Assembly: GCF_031877795.1 (NCBI RefSeq) | Contig: NC_133935.1 | Span: 50,907,330-50,971,329 of the forward strand | DNA: 64,000 nucleotides | Direction of reading: 5' to 3' | DNA from: Strix aluco | Lineage: Eukaryota; Chordata; Aves; Strigiformes; Strigidae | Shown: positions 1-13,500 of the stretch, in pieces | Position numbering within the stretch: the stretch's first letter is position 1 | Layout: each line of letters starts with the position of its first letter | The notes under the pieces: model-generated | Seen by the model: the letters and a program-made list of their open reading frames with translations, nothing else | What the model was told of the DNA's origin: nothing | Databases searched by the model: none | Program-made: the position numbers and the translations under genes

Positions 1-3000
1 TTCCTTACACAAACACATGAACTGCCATGGATATGCCACAATAGGTGAAGTATCCCTATTCATCCTTTCCTTGCCAAATAATAACAAAGAACAGAATATC
101 TGATATACTGCTTTTCAGAAACATAAGTGATGTTCACTCTTAGAGAAGTACTACACTAAACTTCAAAGATTATTAACATTCATAACACCTTAGTATCGAA
201 AGGATGGTAGACTTGTAATGCAGAAGAAAGAGCACAGAAATCCATGATGCTTTGAACAGGAATGCAAAAGAAGCAAATGAAAGTGGAAGGAGGTCAGCTG
301 ATAGAATAGCCTTCATTGTATAAATGCATTTTTTCTTCAGTTTTGCTAAAATCCTCATCTTCTGGTTTCCCATAGCTGGCAAATATAATTTGGATTACAA
401 TCTTCAATTAGTAAAAACCAAACAAAAGCCTCTCAAATGCTTGTCTATCACTATGTCTAATATACTCACACATTTACCGGTTAAATAATAGTCTATAAAA
501 TGTTATTCATGACAAAACCCTAAAAATCAAAGGAATATAATTACAGATAGGTGGTCTATGAAGAACAGTTAAACCATGAGCTACTAGTGACTTTAAAGAA
601 CTCCAGTTTTGTTAATACTAGTCCACGAAACGTCATCAAATTATACACTACTCTTTATGTTTAATACTGATTCAGTGAAAAGAATAATTTTGAACAGATA
701 AAGACATACGGAAAAACTAAAATGAGACCAGTTATTGACTGTAGCAATATTGTCCTTGATGTACCAGGATGTACAGGATGTACTGGGTACAGGAGCAGGT
801 TTTACATTACAATATAAATCAAATGCAGACATGGCACTTTAAAACATTCTCAGTTCAGTTGGTTTCTATGAGGAGAAAAAGTTACATGTCTACATATGCC
901 ACAAAAGTTACATCCAAGTTTAAATGACTATTTGGAAATAATGCTATTTCTGCAAATTTGTAGCTGAGACTGCTGTTTGACTTATATCTTTCTGACTTCA
1001 GATCAACAGAAAAAAGAATTACTCTGGAACCTGACTAGAGAATCAGAATTTCAAGGCTCCTCTTCAGAAGAGCAGAAATTGTTAAGGAGACACCCGAAGT
1101 TTGGTTCCCATCCTGCAGTCCCACCAAGCCAAAAAAGGCACCTCTGGAAGTTTTTGTGCTTTTGAATCACAAGAAAAGATTGATACAGATTTACGCTGAT
1201 TTTTCAAAGATCTCTATACTAGTACCTGTCATTTCTTCCTGGCTGCTAATTTTTCTCAACCCTGCATCCTACCATTGTGCAACCCCAAACATTTACATAC
1301 ACACCAGATAAAACTGATTGTCTGCCAGGCTTGCAACCCCATTTGTAACTGCCACAGCACACTCAGGGTCAGGAACCCTCGCCTGGGAACAGGATAAACT
1401 CCTGTAACAGGCTCTATTAGGAGCTACTTATGATGACTGAGATAAAATTAACCAGAATGTCTATGGCACAGACCTGCAAAATCATGTATTTGCATATATT
1501 TGGACCTCAGGAGAAGGCAGGTGCTTTAACTCTAATAGAACAGTCCAGGACCCAACCCAAAAGCTCACTGGGTTTTCGTCTGCAAAGCATCATACCAAGC
1601 TAGAGTTTGGATACCGCACCAAAAAAAAAAAAAAAAATCTGTATTACTCACCAGTTTAAGATTCACAGTTTTTAGATAACAGTTTATCTATCATCTAGGC
1701 AGGCAACCACCTGACTTTGCCACATCCAGAGGACATTATATTTCCAAAGCAGGAGGGAGTGATCAGTCTTTTGGTAAGAAGATGAGAAAACTCTTTCTTG
1801 AGTGAATCACTGACTGAGAACTCCAGGGAGGCCCGAAGGAGGAGATGAGGTATAAGAATCAGCAGCCTCCATGAGCCTGGGACTGTCTAATGTCCCTGCT
1901 GCCTGGGAACACTGGGACCACATCTCTGATCACGTACACCAATAATTGGTTAATAAATAAATTCAGCTTCCCAACTGCAAAACCGGATAGAATGACAGGC
2001 ATTTTAGATTAAACAGTCTAAACCAGATTTTTTTTTCAGTTTCTGCCGCTGGTACCTTTATAAACTTCTACAATCCTGTCATCTATTTTGGAGCCTTTAA
2101 GTACTTATTTTTGTATGAGCTTATCTTAACCTGGTTTGTGCCAGAGGGCTTGCTAGATAACTGGCAAACACCAAGACACATGAGTTCTGTGGACATGGTC
2201 ATCCTTAGCCCCAGGGGTAGTGAGACTGGCTCACCAGGACTGACATGCCAGGGCAGCTCATCAGCCTGCCCAAGAGTGGAAGGAGACATTGCCATCTAGC
2301 TGCACGATGAAGAACTGGGATGTAGAAACTCGCATGGATGAAGCATCTTCGAGACCACTGCCAGCCAGGTAAGCTTGCTGGCAGCTGCCACAGAGAAGGT
2401 CCCTGACTACTGAGGGAGGATTGTCCACTCTTCATGTCAGCAACTGTAAAAACCATGCATGAGGAAAGGTTAATGCCTATCTTCAGCTACTAACATCTAC
2501 CCTGGTTCTCAGATGCTTAAATGTCTCTGAGCACCTGGCCCTAAATGACGTAGGAACATAAATCTCATTGATTTACTCTGGAGCTATTAAAGAATTAAAG
2601 TCAATTTAATCTGTTTGTGAAGCTCGTTTGCATTTTTATCAACATGATAACAGTCTCAGGTCTTCTCCCTCCTTCTAGTGCTTGCCAACAGGCTCCAGCT
2701 AAGACTTGTCACAGGAGACTGACACAAACCTAGGATCCTATAAAACCAGCCTATAAACAGGCCAATGCTCCTGAAAACTACTACACCTCTTTTGGGCAGG
2801 TAATGCTCTGTGTGCAGTCCTGTTTACAGTCACCGTTCCTGCAGAAACAGAACACCCAGTGTTTGCCAGACCACCCTGAAACAATCACAAAACCTGTTTG
2901 TAAGCAAGGTTGAAAACATTTACTTCATTCAATCGATGTAAGGGTTAAAACACAAATTTACAACAGTGGAAACACTTTAAAAAGAAAAGCACAAGACATG

Positions 3001-6000
3001 AAAATACAAGTTCAGATTATATTTACTTCTCACAATCTCCTTTATCTGTTTCAGTATCACAGCTAGCTGCAGAGCCAGGCCACATCCCCTCCTGAGGCTA
3101 CCCCAGGGCTATTGTGTTTTTGGGAGGTCTTAGATCTGCCTATTTCTTGGAGGCAGACTGAGGGGTACAGGACTGAGCCCTCCTTCCCCAGCCTGAAACG
3201 TCTCCTCCCTGTAAGGGCTCCCCTGGAGTTAACTAGGCACGGGAACACCACACGGTAATGCCAGCATGTGGAGGAGATACCTCATTTCTCCTTCTTCCTT
3301 AGGTCCTCTTGATGTACAGACATCTATGGCATTCTTTAGTTAAACTTCCAGGCTATACCTTTAAGCTGGCTCTGCTTCTACAGCCTTCCAAAAAAAATGT
3401 CTGAATTGCAATGCACACCTTGAGAAACAAGCTCCTCAAGCTGGTAACATTCCTTCTGCCCTGAGCTTTGAGACCAAACATGAAACAATGAAACTGGGAA
3501 AGGGGGTTTCAAGCAAGCAAGCTTCTCCTCCCCATGTTCCTGGCTAATTTTCTGAGGTTCCCTTCTAGGTGCACACTCTGCCAAAAACCTTAAGATAACC
3601 TTAAGATTTAGCAGATTTTTTAAACACCCTGTAGCACTGCAATTCCTCCTGTCTTCCAAAGTTCCACACATGAAAACAGCAAGACCTGGTAAGACTCAAA
3701 CTGTTAATAAATGCAAAGACTAGCAAATCATACCCATGCTTTGCAGCAAACGCGAAGGGAATGACTAAGCGCTCAGCTCCCGCTAGCACCTTTCCAGAGA
3801 CGAGACCTCAGAGAGACAACTGCTCATTCCAGCCAGCAGACAGAGACTACAGCTCCTCCATGCCAGATAGGGGTGATGAGGCCAAATTCCTCTGAGCAGT
3901 AACTTCAAACAAGGGATTGAAATAAAACTTAGCAGATATCTTGATGTATCACCTTGTCTATTCTTTCACAAAAGACTTCAGAAAGTGTTTTTTACTGCTG
4001 ACACAGCAAACCAGGCACCCATCACATACAGGCTCACAGGAGAAAACACCAGCAAAAATCTGATGGACCGGCAGAGACTTTACTGATCACCTGTGGCAGT
4101 GACAAAACCAAGGTATCACAAAGCAGCCATATTTCTTCTTCAGTTCAAGAGCAAAAGGATTTTGGAACAGAAAACAAGCCTTATTTTCTGTTTCTGACAT
4201 TAACAAACTGCAGTGAGGTTATGCCACAAAAAGAAAAAAGTGCCCTGTAGATGAAATCCTAGATTTGACCTGGCCTGGAGAGCAACTTACAAGAATTTAT
4301 TTACATTTGATTTCCCAAAAAACTAGTAATTCTTCCTTTTATGCTTACTTGTGTAAGGCTGCAGTAGTTGTTGAGTATCTCTACAAATCACTGAGCGGCA
4401 TAGGGGAAGAGCACAAGGCCTGGTCCCTGGCTGGCAGCCAGCTCACAGCCCTGCACTGTGCCACAGGCAGCCCCCAGAGCCAGGCTGGAAGTGGGCAGAG
4501 GGATGGACACCAGTGGCTGCCCAGCCAATGCCAACTGCTTCTCTCTGCCTTCTCCCACCTGCTCCACAAGGCCAAGCAGCCAGAGAGGAGCCGTGGTGTT
4601 GCACTGAGCTATGCTTGCAGCAGCGACGTGGCAGCTAAGTGGCTACAATGGTAAAACAGGAGCTACAGCCTCTTTCCTCTGACAAATCTGCCCACTGGCA
4701 TTTGGACCCTAACTACCAGACTAATTCACCAGACCCAGTACATTCTGCCAGTTACTTAAAAGCAGCCCAGGTTGTCTTTAAAATAAATTATGTTTTCATA
4801 TGGAGACCACAAAACGCAGCAGACCAGAACATGTGCTGAATTTCCAACCTCTGAGGGAACAGAGCCTGAACGAGGATGGGGACGTAGATGCACCAGCTCC
4901 TCACACCTGGCTTTCCTTCTGTTGCAGCTTCAGAAAATGCATTTAAAATCCACTTTTGACACAATTAAAGGCATCAGATTTTATATTCATTAAACACTTG
5001 TCTTGGGAACACATGGCTGCATACACTTCTGCACTGCAAATGTGATGAAAAGTAACAGAAGAATTTCTGTTTAAAAAGTCAAAAATTGGTCCAAAGTATT
5101 TATGCAGTTCCACTATGTGTCCCGCTGGTATTTTGGGACTTCCATTTGCTCTGACTGTTAGCCTCTTTCCAACGTTAAAAACCTAAACAAACGGGGAGGA
5201 AAAAGCATTCCACGTTAAAAAAAAAAAAAAAAAAAAAAAAAAAGTAGTGAGCTCTCTTCTGTATGCAAAACCAATACTGCTTTTTGAAAGCGTTTGCTCT
5301 AGTGCCCTCTATTGCTGAGCCCCCCAAACATCCAGCTAAGGGTTAACTCACAAATCAGCACTTTCTTTTGGTTTCCCTTTAGAAGAAACCTGACCAAAAA
5401 GTAAGAACTGTAAAGAAAAGTATGGTTTAGGTCTAGCTGCCTGAGCTGCCAAGAAGCTGTGAGTTCCTGACCAGACCTGAGCGAATAAGCTCTCTCTACT
5501 TGCTGGAATTAACAGTGGACAAGAGGTACCACTTTGAGTTCATGGAGGAGATGGATTATAAAAAAGTGATCCTAAGAGCTCAAAAGAGACCTGATTTACC
5601 CGCTTTACCTGAATGCAACATTGGGAGTTCATTCTGAATTGCTGCTGAAGGATCAATGATCACTCTGTTAGGGGAGATAAAAACAGCAATTATATCCTAG
5701 AAGGACAGAAGCCAGACCTTTAACTGACAGATCACATGAAATCTAAAAACTTGAACTTCCTGCTAGACCAAACCTGCAGTCTCTTATGTTTAAATGTGGG
5801 ATGAGAAAAAAGTTGAATCAAATCCATTAAATTAAATGAAGCTTAATACAAAAATAGTTGTGCTCGTGCAGAGTATTCTGTACTGATCATGTCTAACGCT
5901 GAGTACAGCTCAATTCTGAGCATGCTTTTGCATGCTGCATCCAAGCTTGGTCTATGTTTACATATCAAGTTCTAATGTTACATTATCTCTTTAAAACAGG

Positions 6001-6889
6001 TAATTCCACACTACTAATTCATTAATGTTCCTCTTCATAAATGACCAATCCACAGCTTTTATTTCAGACATTATAGGTCATCATTCCCACCCTGATAGTG
6101 GACCTTGTCGCAGATATACTGGGGAGGTGGTCAGTTTAATGTACAGTTGGTCAACTTCATTTTGTCTTCCTACAAGCTCCCAGGGCAGCAAAGAGATGCA
6201 GTGGAGAGAAACAGCATCTTCCAACAGCCTATTTTATAATGTGGGTAAAGGAAAGAAAAAATGTGGCAGCAGAAAGTAAAATTAAATCTTCCAAAATACT
6301 TCAGAAGAACAAGTCCACAAGAGGCATAGTACTAGCAATTCCTGGTGATACTGACACTCTCACACGTTGTGGACATTCACTTCAGTAATCCTGATCCAAG
6401 CAGCCATTGTGCCTGTGAGATGAAGTTCAGTCTCTGAACAGATTTTTTTCTTACATTTATTACAGGCTTATGAAAATCTTAATAACTCTCTGGGTACAAA
6501 TCAGGGTTTTCCTTTGGAAGGGAGGCAGAGCAGGCATAGAGATTCGTCTTGTCTCATTTAAAACTGGTAGAGCCAAGGAAAAAGGAATTCAGTGGGATGC
6601 CACATTTGTCTCATCTAATTATCTGAGAAATGGAATAAAACAACACATGATGCAATTTGCAAAAGCCACATGACTGGTAAGAGCTGTGAATGATAACCAC
6701 CATAGAGAAAAACATACCATGGATTATCCAGACACTCACAGAATGCATCTCCGTTGGAAAAATACAGACTCACAAATGACAGAAAAAACTAAAAAGTTAT
6801 TTCATGAGTAGAGAATTACACAGAAATGAACAATAATGAGAGATGCTTTCATATTGCCTAGCTTTTATCAGCATTGCACTTGAAAAACA
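1..6889 (-). other. RASSF3 intron 1, distal part
   Basis: No exon with RA or SARAH domain sequence was found. The stretch is mostly AT-rich. It holds A-runs at about 1621-1637 and 5217-5243 and a small cluster of three gatgtac units at 758-783. Open frames up to 129 codons (for example 4265-4654, plus strand) match nothing I recognise. Intron status depends on the RASSF3 call. Confidence 0.5.
5217..5243. repeat. Poly-A tract (27 bases)
   Basis: An uninterrupted run of 27 A bases. It could be the tail of a retroposed sequence, but the bases before it match nothing I can name, so the origin is open. Confidence 0.9.
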
Positions 6890-7810
6890 CAAGAACAAAT
6901 GGACTGGGTTAGACCAAAGATCCATCTAGGCCAGTAGCCTGCCCTGGGAAGAGCCTGCCAGCAGATGCTTAGTGAACATGTATGAGGAAAAAAAAAGTTA
7001 ATTTTGAGTGAAATTTCCCCCTTGTGCCTTTCTACTCTCTGGCAATCTGCAACTTAAATAAATGAGCCAGAGGCTGTATCTGCACCTTTTTATTTAATAT
7101 CCCTTGATGGCTCTTTCCTCCATTAATTTATCTAATCCCTTCTTGAATACATTTATACTCCTAGTCTCCTAAACATCCTGTGTTAGTCAGTTCCACAACT
7201 GAATTATGTGCATGCATATGTATGTGAAAGAGCAGTTTGTTTTAAGCCCCTTGTCTGGCCATTTCACGGTGTGGCCCTGACTTTTACACTATGAGAAATG
7301 GTAAAGAACTATGCTGTTTGCAATTCTCCACGCTGCTCTTATTAATATAGAAGCATACTCTCTTGCAGCTGCCTCTTACCAAGCAGAAAAACCCCAGTCT
7401 GTAGGAGTTTACTAATCTCTGATAATCAGAAGTCTTCTCTCGTATCTTCAAATACTACTATACCCTTTTTGAGAGTGCAGGGTGACCAAACTGCTTCATA
7501 TGACATGTGGGCATGGCACGGTTTACTGGGATTTCACTTTATTTCTTTCCTAACACTTCCATATATTCAGTTCCCTTTTAGCTTGAACATTGAGAAGAGT
7601 CTCTTCAGAGAACCATCTACATGATTAATTCTGTTTTCCAAGTGGTATCACTAAATTAGAAGCCACTGCTCTGTATATGCAGTCAGCATTTTCCCCATAT
7701 GGTTTTGTTCATATTTATCAACACTGAATTATGTTTTACTGCCCAGTCACTAAGTATGATGTGTTTCTTCTACAATTAACTTTAAACTACCTTAATGACC
7801 TGTTAACGCT
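6890..7810 (-). mobile_element. Ancient CR1-type LINE relic, 3' part
   Basis: Read on the plus strand, the block follows the order of the antisense 3' end of reptile-type CR1. It begins 'caaagatccatctaggcc', continues through 'ccttgatggctctttcctcc', 'aatttatctaatcccttctt' and 'acatcctgtgttagtcagtt', and ends near 'ttatcaacactgaattatg' and 'ctgcccagtcact'. Many substitutions and gaps mark it as old. The element's 3' end is at the left, so it is on the minus strand. No open frame remains. Confidence 0.7.
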
Positions 7811-10179
7811 GACATCTTGCACCCATCTTCTTTTTAATTTTGTTAATAAATGTTTTTTTATTACAGATGCCAACACAGATTCCTCTAGAACTAGGTAAGT
7901 GCACTTTTAAGCAAATCAGACAAGAAATACTTAAAATGAAAAAAGATAGGAAAAGCACATAGAGATGTTTTTGAAGAGGAGACTAGAAACTAAAATTATG
8001 CTTTCAGAACACAAAAGATCTTTAAATGGAACACTTCCATTAATAATCTATGTATTCTTAAATGAACATTGGACACAGGCCATTGAATGATGATTAAGAA
8101 CATTCAGATCAAATGGTCTGAAATGTCCGAAGTAGATGAACAAATATGAACCGAAAGGACTGCACTCAGTCCTAATGCAGGCAGAAAACCTGTATGTATG
8201 GCCTGATAGTTAAAAGGCCATCATCTCCTACCTACTTCCAATCTGCTGCAGTATCCTACCCATATCCAGCACTACATAACTCATAGCCATGAACGAGACG
8301 TTCAGGACATAAAGATGCAGCAGTCTGAAAAGGCTGGATCAGAAATCCTGGTTACCCACCACAGCAAGTCCCAGCGAGATGCGACCTTGGGTTGCTGGAT
8401 CCATGCTCCGGAACAGCCACCTGCAGTCATAAGCTCACCTTGTCTGCTACCATGTTAGGTTTAAATATAACTGATTTACATCCAAGCTGGCTTCCACTGA
8501 GACAGTGTCCTTCTCCTGCCTTTCCCAAAGACAGCTAATTAATCCTTCAAATGATATTCCCTTGGAGGCAACCATCTTGTCCACCCATGTGAGCTTGAAT
8601 GCTCCAGAGCCACAGTTCCCAAATGTCCCTACACTCCATTTATCATCATCGGTGTTGGGCCAAAACTCTCTCCATCATTACCAGAGATCGATGCTCTCCT
8701 TCTGACTACCCCTCCACAAGATCTGCAAGCCCTTGCTTGGCCTGAGGTATCCATCACACCACAGAGCACTGCTCCTACACACAGCACAGCTGATCCTCAG
8801 AAGAGAACTGGGGCCTCAGTGAATTGTGGGGATGGCCAGGTGAACTTTTTTTACTAAAAATACAGGAGACATATAGGTACTCACTAGACAGTTGCAGGTA
8901 TCCATGCAGGAGACATGGATCTGACTACAGGGACTGTAGAGGTGTGATATGCAACCGCTCTGAGAGAGCAGGGGAGGCAGTGGCTTTCACCACCTGGGTT
9001 TTGACAACACAGAAATACAGTGACATTATCTCTTCATTAATTACTCAGCTACACAGTCTCACAAATGCTAGGTATGCTACCTCTACATACCCAAACTATT
9101 CCCAGAATAACCTGATTAAAGAGGTCATGTAAGGACACAGGCACTTAAAGCATAACCAATCATATGTTACCTGGCCAAATACGAAAATAAGAAATTAATT
9201 CACAAAAATTTTAAATTAAGCTGCTCTAAATTGACATATGACACTAAAATTATGTTCTCCATTCCTATATGTGTTATAGATTTATTTTGTCAGCTGGATA
9301 TATTTTGGAGAGAGAGTTCAAAGGCTGACTTTTCTCTTTGTCTGATCAGTTAAACTTTACATGTGAATTCTTTTAGGAGATAGTAAGTTTAAGGGGTATC
9401 ATCAAACCTCTGTACAAGTTTCCATTTATTTTGCATAACACATATTCTTACATAAACATGATTTTATACTGGACACTTGACCATTCTAACCAAAAATCCT
9501 TCAAAGTCAGTAAAAATACTAACTTTAATATTAGAGAAGGTCTAAAGGAGTAACACACTAGGGGAGGAAAATTGCAAAAAAACCCCAACCAACAGCGGAG
9601 GGTAAAAACCAACCTCAGGCTGTGTGAAATACAGTTAGTTTAAGATTTTGTCAATAAATTTTCACTTTCTGCCCTCTGAAAGAGCATTCCTACGTACCTG
9701 GTAGGGCAGCAGCTCAAACTGATGAGAATCGTCCCCAGCCGAGAGCTGAGAATAAAGCTCTTCATGAGCCAGTAGGATTTGGCAAGAAACACAACTACAC
9801 AAAATCACCCACCTCAGATTGACTTAATTTGCTGTGTTTTTTTATTTATTATAACAGCTTCAGAGCAAGCAAGGTTTGCCACCGAGGCAGTTCTGTCAAA
9901 GTAAAAAAAATGACGGCAAGCATTGTGCTTTACATGTTTTCCACAGAATATTATGGGATGCTTTTCTGAACAGGTCTAAAATCTGTTTTTTTCCTGTATA
10001 AGCCTGAAAAATGTCATAAACATTTAAATCAATGCAGATCATAAGATCATCTCTGCCAGTGGTAAGCATTAGTTGCTTTGGAAGAAACTGCAAGAAACAA
10101 TAACAGTTGTGGGATCTGGGCCACAAAATTATCTCTAACTAATCCCTAATTGTTAAAAATTAGCTTAAACCCTGAAGCA
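7811..10179 (-). other. RASSF3 intron 1, unassigned stretch
   Basis: AT-rich sequence between two CR1-like relics. A 102-codon plus-strand open frame at 8824-9132 has no recognisable domain. I see nothing else to name. Confidence 0.5.
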
Positions 10180-10560
10180 AGAAGATTTATGTCTCTTTCA
10201 AAGCTTTTCTTGTAGCTTCAATTGTCATAATATTGAATATTCTTATTCTTCCAGACCCTCTTTAAATCTTGTTACATTCCTGACCTCAGCAGCATCCTCT
10301 GGTAATGACTTCTACAATTTAATTACACGCTGAATAAAAATTTTTTTTAAAAATTCCTTTTATCTGCTTTACATTTGTCATCCCTCACCTTATTCCTCTG
10401 CTATAAACCAGAGAAAATAGGAGCTACTTGTCTATTTTGATTTTTTTGATCATTGCTTTCTTTAGTCTTATCATGGCCCTCTATGATACTTTTTTCCAAT
10501 TCCATTGTGTTTCAATACCCCTCCCTGTATGTATGTACTTTATCATGATAAAACTTCTAG
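10180..10560 (-). mobile_element. Ancient CR1-like LINE fragment
   Basis: The plus strand contains 'cagcatcctctggtaatgac' and then 'ttctacaatttaattacacg', and a series of further matches to the antisense pattern seen in the relic at 6890-7810 and in reptile CR1 3' regions. It is strongly diverged, with short length and no coding capacity. The family is less certain than for the neighbouring relic. Confidence 0.5.
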
Positions 10561-13500
10561 TGATATGATGTGTCAACACAAATTCTATGAAGATGTTGTG
10601 GAAAAAATTCAAATATATTTCAAAGAAATAAAGGCTCTAGAACTCTAAATACTACATCCCTCAGTTTAAGCCTCTTAGAAAATGTTATGTACCTTTGACT
10701 AAACTAAATGCACTTAAAACATTATCAGCTACATTTAGTATATTCTGAACCATGTCTAAGATATTTTTTAGTCCTTCAGTAAGTAATTTAATCAAAACAA
10801 GTTACTGAAGACCACCCTCGAATTTTCTTCCTTCTTTTAGAGCTTAGAAAGGAGCATGTTAGCTGTAGGCAATAGTCTGTGGCCAACTATCCCAAAGTAT
10901 CCATCCAAGGACAGGCTGGAAAACTAAGGATTTTTAGGAACAGCAACTTAATTATGCTTTGATAGCTCTTTCTAAAATTGCATCAAATGCAACTTTCTGA
11001 ACACAGGGACCTATAACAGTTCTGAATTCACTGTCATACTTAAAAACTAATTTTGTGCTTCGGCAGATTTTGTTTCTGGGTCAGGCAGAGAGGACAAGGC
11101 ATCCCGAGACATGAGTGACAGAAGCACAACAAAAGCAACAAGTCTGAGGGTACCATGCAAAGGCACAGTGCTCATCCCTTGGTTCAAATGATGTATGATA
11201 TCACACAAGATCTATGATGACAGCCTATTAGAGAATGTAATCTCTGTTCTTCCTAATGCATCCAAATAATAGAAGTTTCTCTTTTGCTGTTGTTAAAACA
11301 TCAATTTATTTGTTAAAGCATAAGTGGCTAAAAACTATCAGTAAGTATTATTGAAACTTTAATTATCAGCTGGGTTATTCATCTGTGAAACAAGCCTAGC
11401 GATGCAGAATTGGTCTGCTGGCTCATCCTTGCTGACCCAACCGAAAAATTCTGTTAGTGCCAACACTGGTGCAAAATCTGGCAGAAAGACAAAGGCAGAG
11501 ATAAAGCTGAAAACTCTAGTATGTTGAAGGCGAGGCTAAATCTCTTTGTGTACCAAGGTAACTAGATGGTCAGTACTGCTCAGACTAAGCTTATGTGTTG
11601 GAGAACTCTCTCAGAAGGACAGAAGGGCATTTTGGTTAAGAGTTACCAAAACATGGTGTTTTGGAGTTAAGGAAGCATGTGAGTAATTTGGTAATTCCTC
11701 AAGAACCCAAGGAAAATTCTGGCCACTCAAGAAAAAGGCAGAAATGTTCACGGTCTTCAGTGTAGTTAAGGTTTCATGCCACTTGCTGTCTTTATAAAGA
11801 CTAAACAGCAATCATCAGTGCAAACAGGAGCTGTATCCCCTCCCCTGTGAGAGGAGCACCAGGGCTTCAGATTCCAGTTTATTACAGACTTACTCAATGA
11901 GATTGGTTTCAAGTTTGAGCTGAATTTTCACACTGACATTTTTTCTGCTTGGGTGCAACCTTCTGCTAAAATGTCACATTTCCACCAAAACCATAATTTT
12001 GTGATAATCATCTCATTGCACAGGTAGGAAAGGACATCTGGGTCACTTCAGACACTATTCACAAATTCAGTTCAAAAGAGATGCTAATACATACATTGAA
12101 ATGATAGTAGAAAGGCAAATCTTACTCAAACCACTAGATGTAGAGGGAGATGGGAGAAAAACCACAAAAAGTATTATTTTTAAAGCACTCAAAGGTCACA
12201 TTGTTTCTTGTTACAAGTCATGGATGCACTTATTCTTTTGTAGAACTGAGGGAAAAGATAACTGGCATGTAAACATTTTCACCTGTGTGTAACTGAGCTA
12301 GCAATTAAAGCTCTCAATAGCATTTATCGGTAATTTTTAGCCACTTATGGTTTTACAGAAACAAAAGAGATGCAGGAATGATCTCATGTTACAAAGATTC
12401 ATGATGATTTCATGTATTAGGAGGACTTGAGATTATCAATATTCAAACAGAGGTTAATCAAATCTCTAGTTTTAGTCAAGGGAAGTTTTGCCACAGACTT
12501 CAATGAGCTGGGATTTCTTTCTGGATATTTGAAATCCATGGACCTCTTCACATGGGAAAGAAGTCACATGTCATTTAGACATATGGCCCAACAATGTCTC
12601 TGTGACAGGTTTCAGGCAGTAGAAGTTGTCCTTCCCCTCTCAGAGTCACAAATCTGTTATTTGAAGTACAACACTAAATTGCTCAACTGCAGAACTGACC
12701 CAAATCCCATCCCAAACAAATAGAAATTTGGTATTAACGTTGTAATACTTGCAGAATTGACAAGTACATTATTTTGGTCAAGAGTCCTCATCAAAAGAAA
12801 ACTGATCTTGCACAATTAGTCCTTTAAGAAGAGAAGAAAGAATTCATATTCCTAACCTATGGCAGTGCATGTTCCTCCAGACCCTTGAGAGTATGCCTCA
12901 GCAGCAGCTTTAACAGACCATACTAAAGGGACAAAACACTCTTTGGGCTTTAAGGGTGTTTATGAGAATGCTAATCTGAGAGATGCAAACGCTTCTCTGC
13001 CAGGACTGGACGAGGATCAGAGCACTGAGTTGTCATTAGGAGTAAAGCCTTTTACTAACTGGTGAGCTGAGTGGTACTGCATTTCAGCTGATAAAATGGA
13101 AGTGAAGGACAGTGCATCACTGCTGAACACAAGCCCTTTCTCTAAGCTGCTCATCGCTTTGTGTGAACACTGGTACAATGAGTTAAGCTCTTTAGTTGGT
13201 TTGATCTTCACACAGCCTTCTAGATCAATTAACAGGTTAAGGCAATTCCAAATAATTTTTTGGCAGGTATTTAAGTCATCTTAGAGCTCCTATTTTGATA
13301 CCAAAAGGAGAAACAAGGTCTACAAAAACAAGACGCCAAATATCACTGACATGAATATTAATAAGAATAAATTATACGGATGCAAGGGAATTCTTCATCT
13401 GAGCAAGTCTAATGAATCTTCTATTGCATTTCCAGAACATTTTTACAGTTTTGCCTACTGAGCCTCAGAGAATAGAAAAATGCAAACAATGCTGGCCTGC

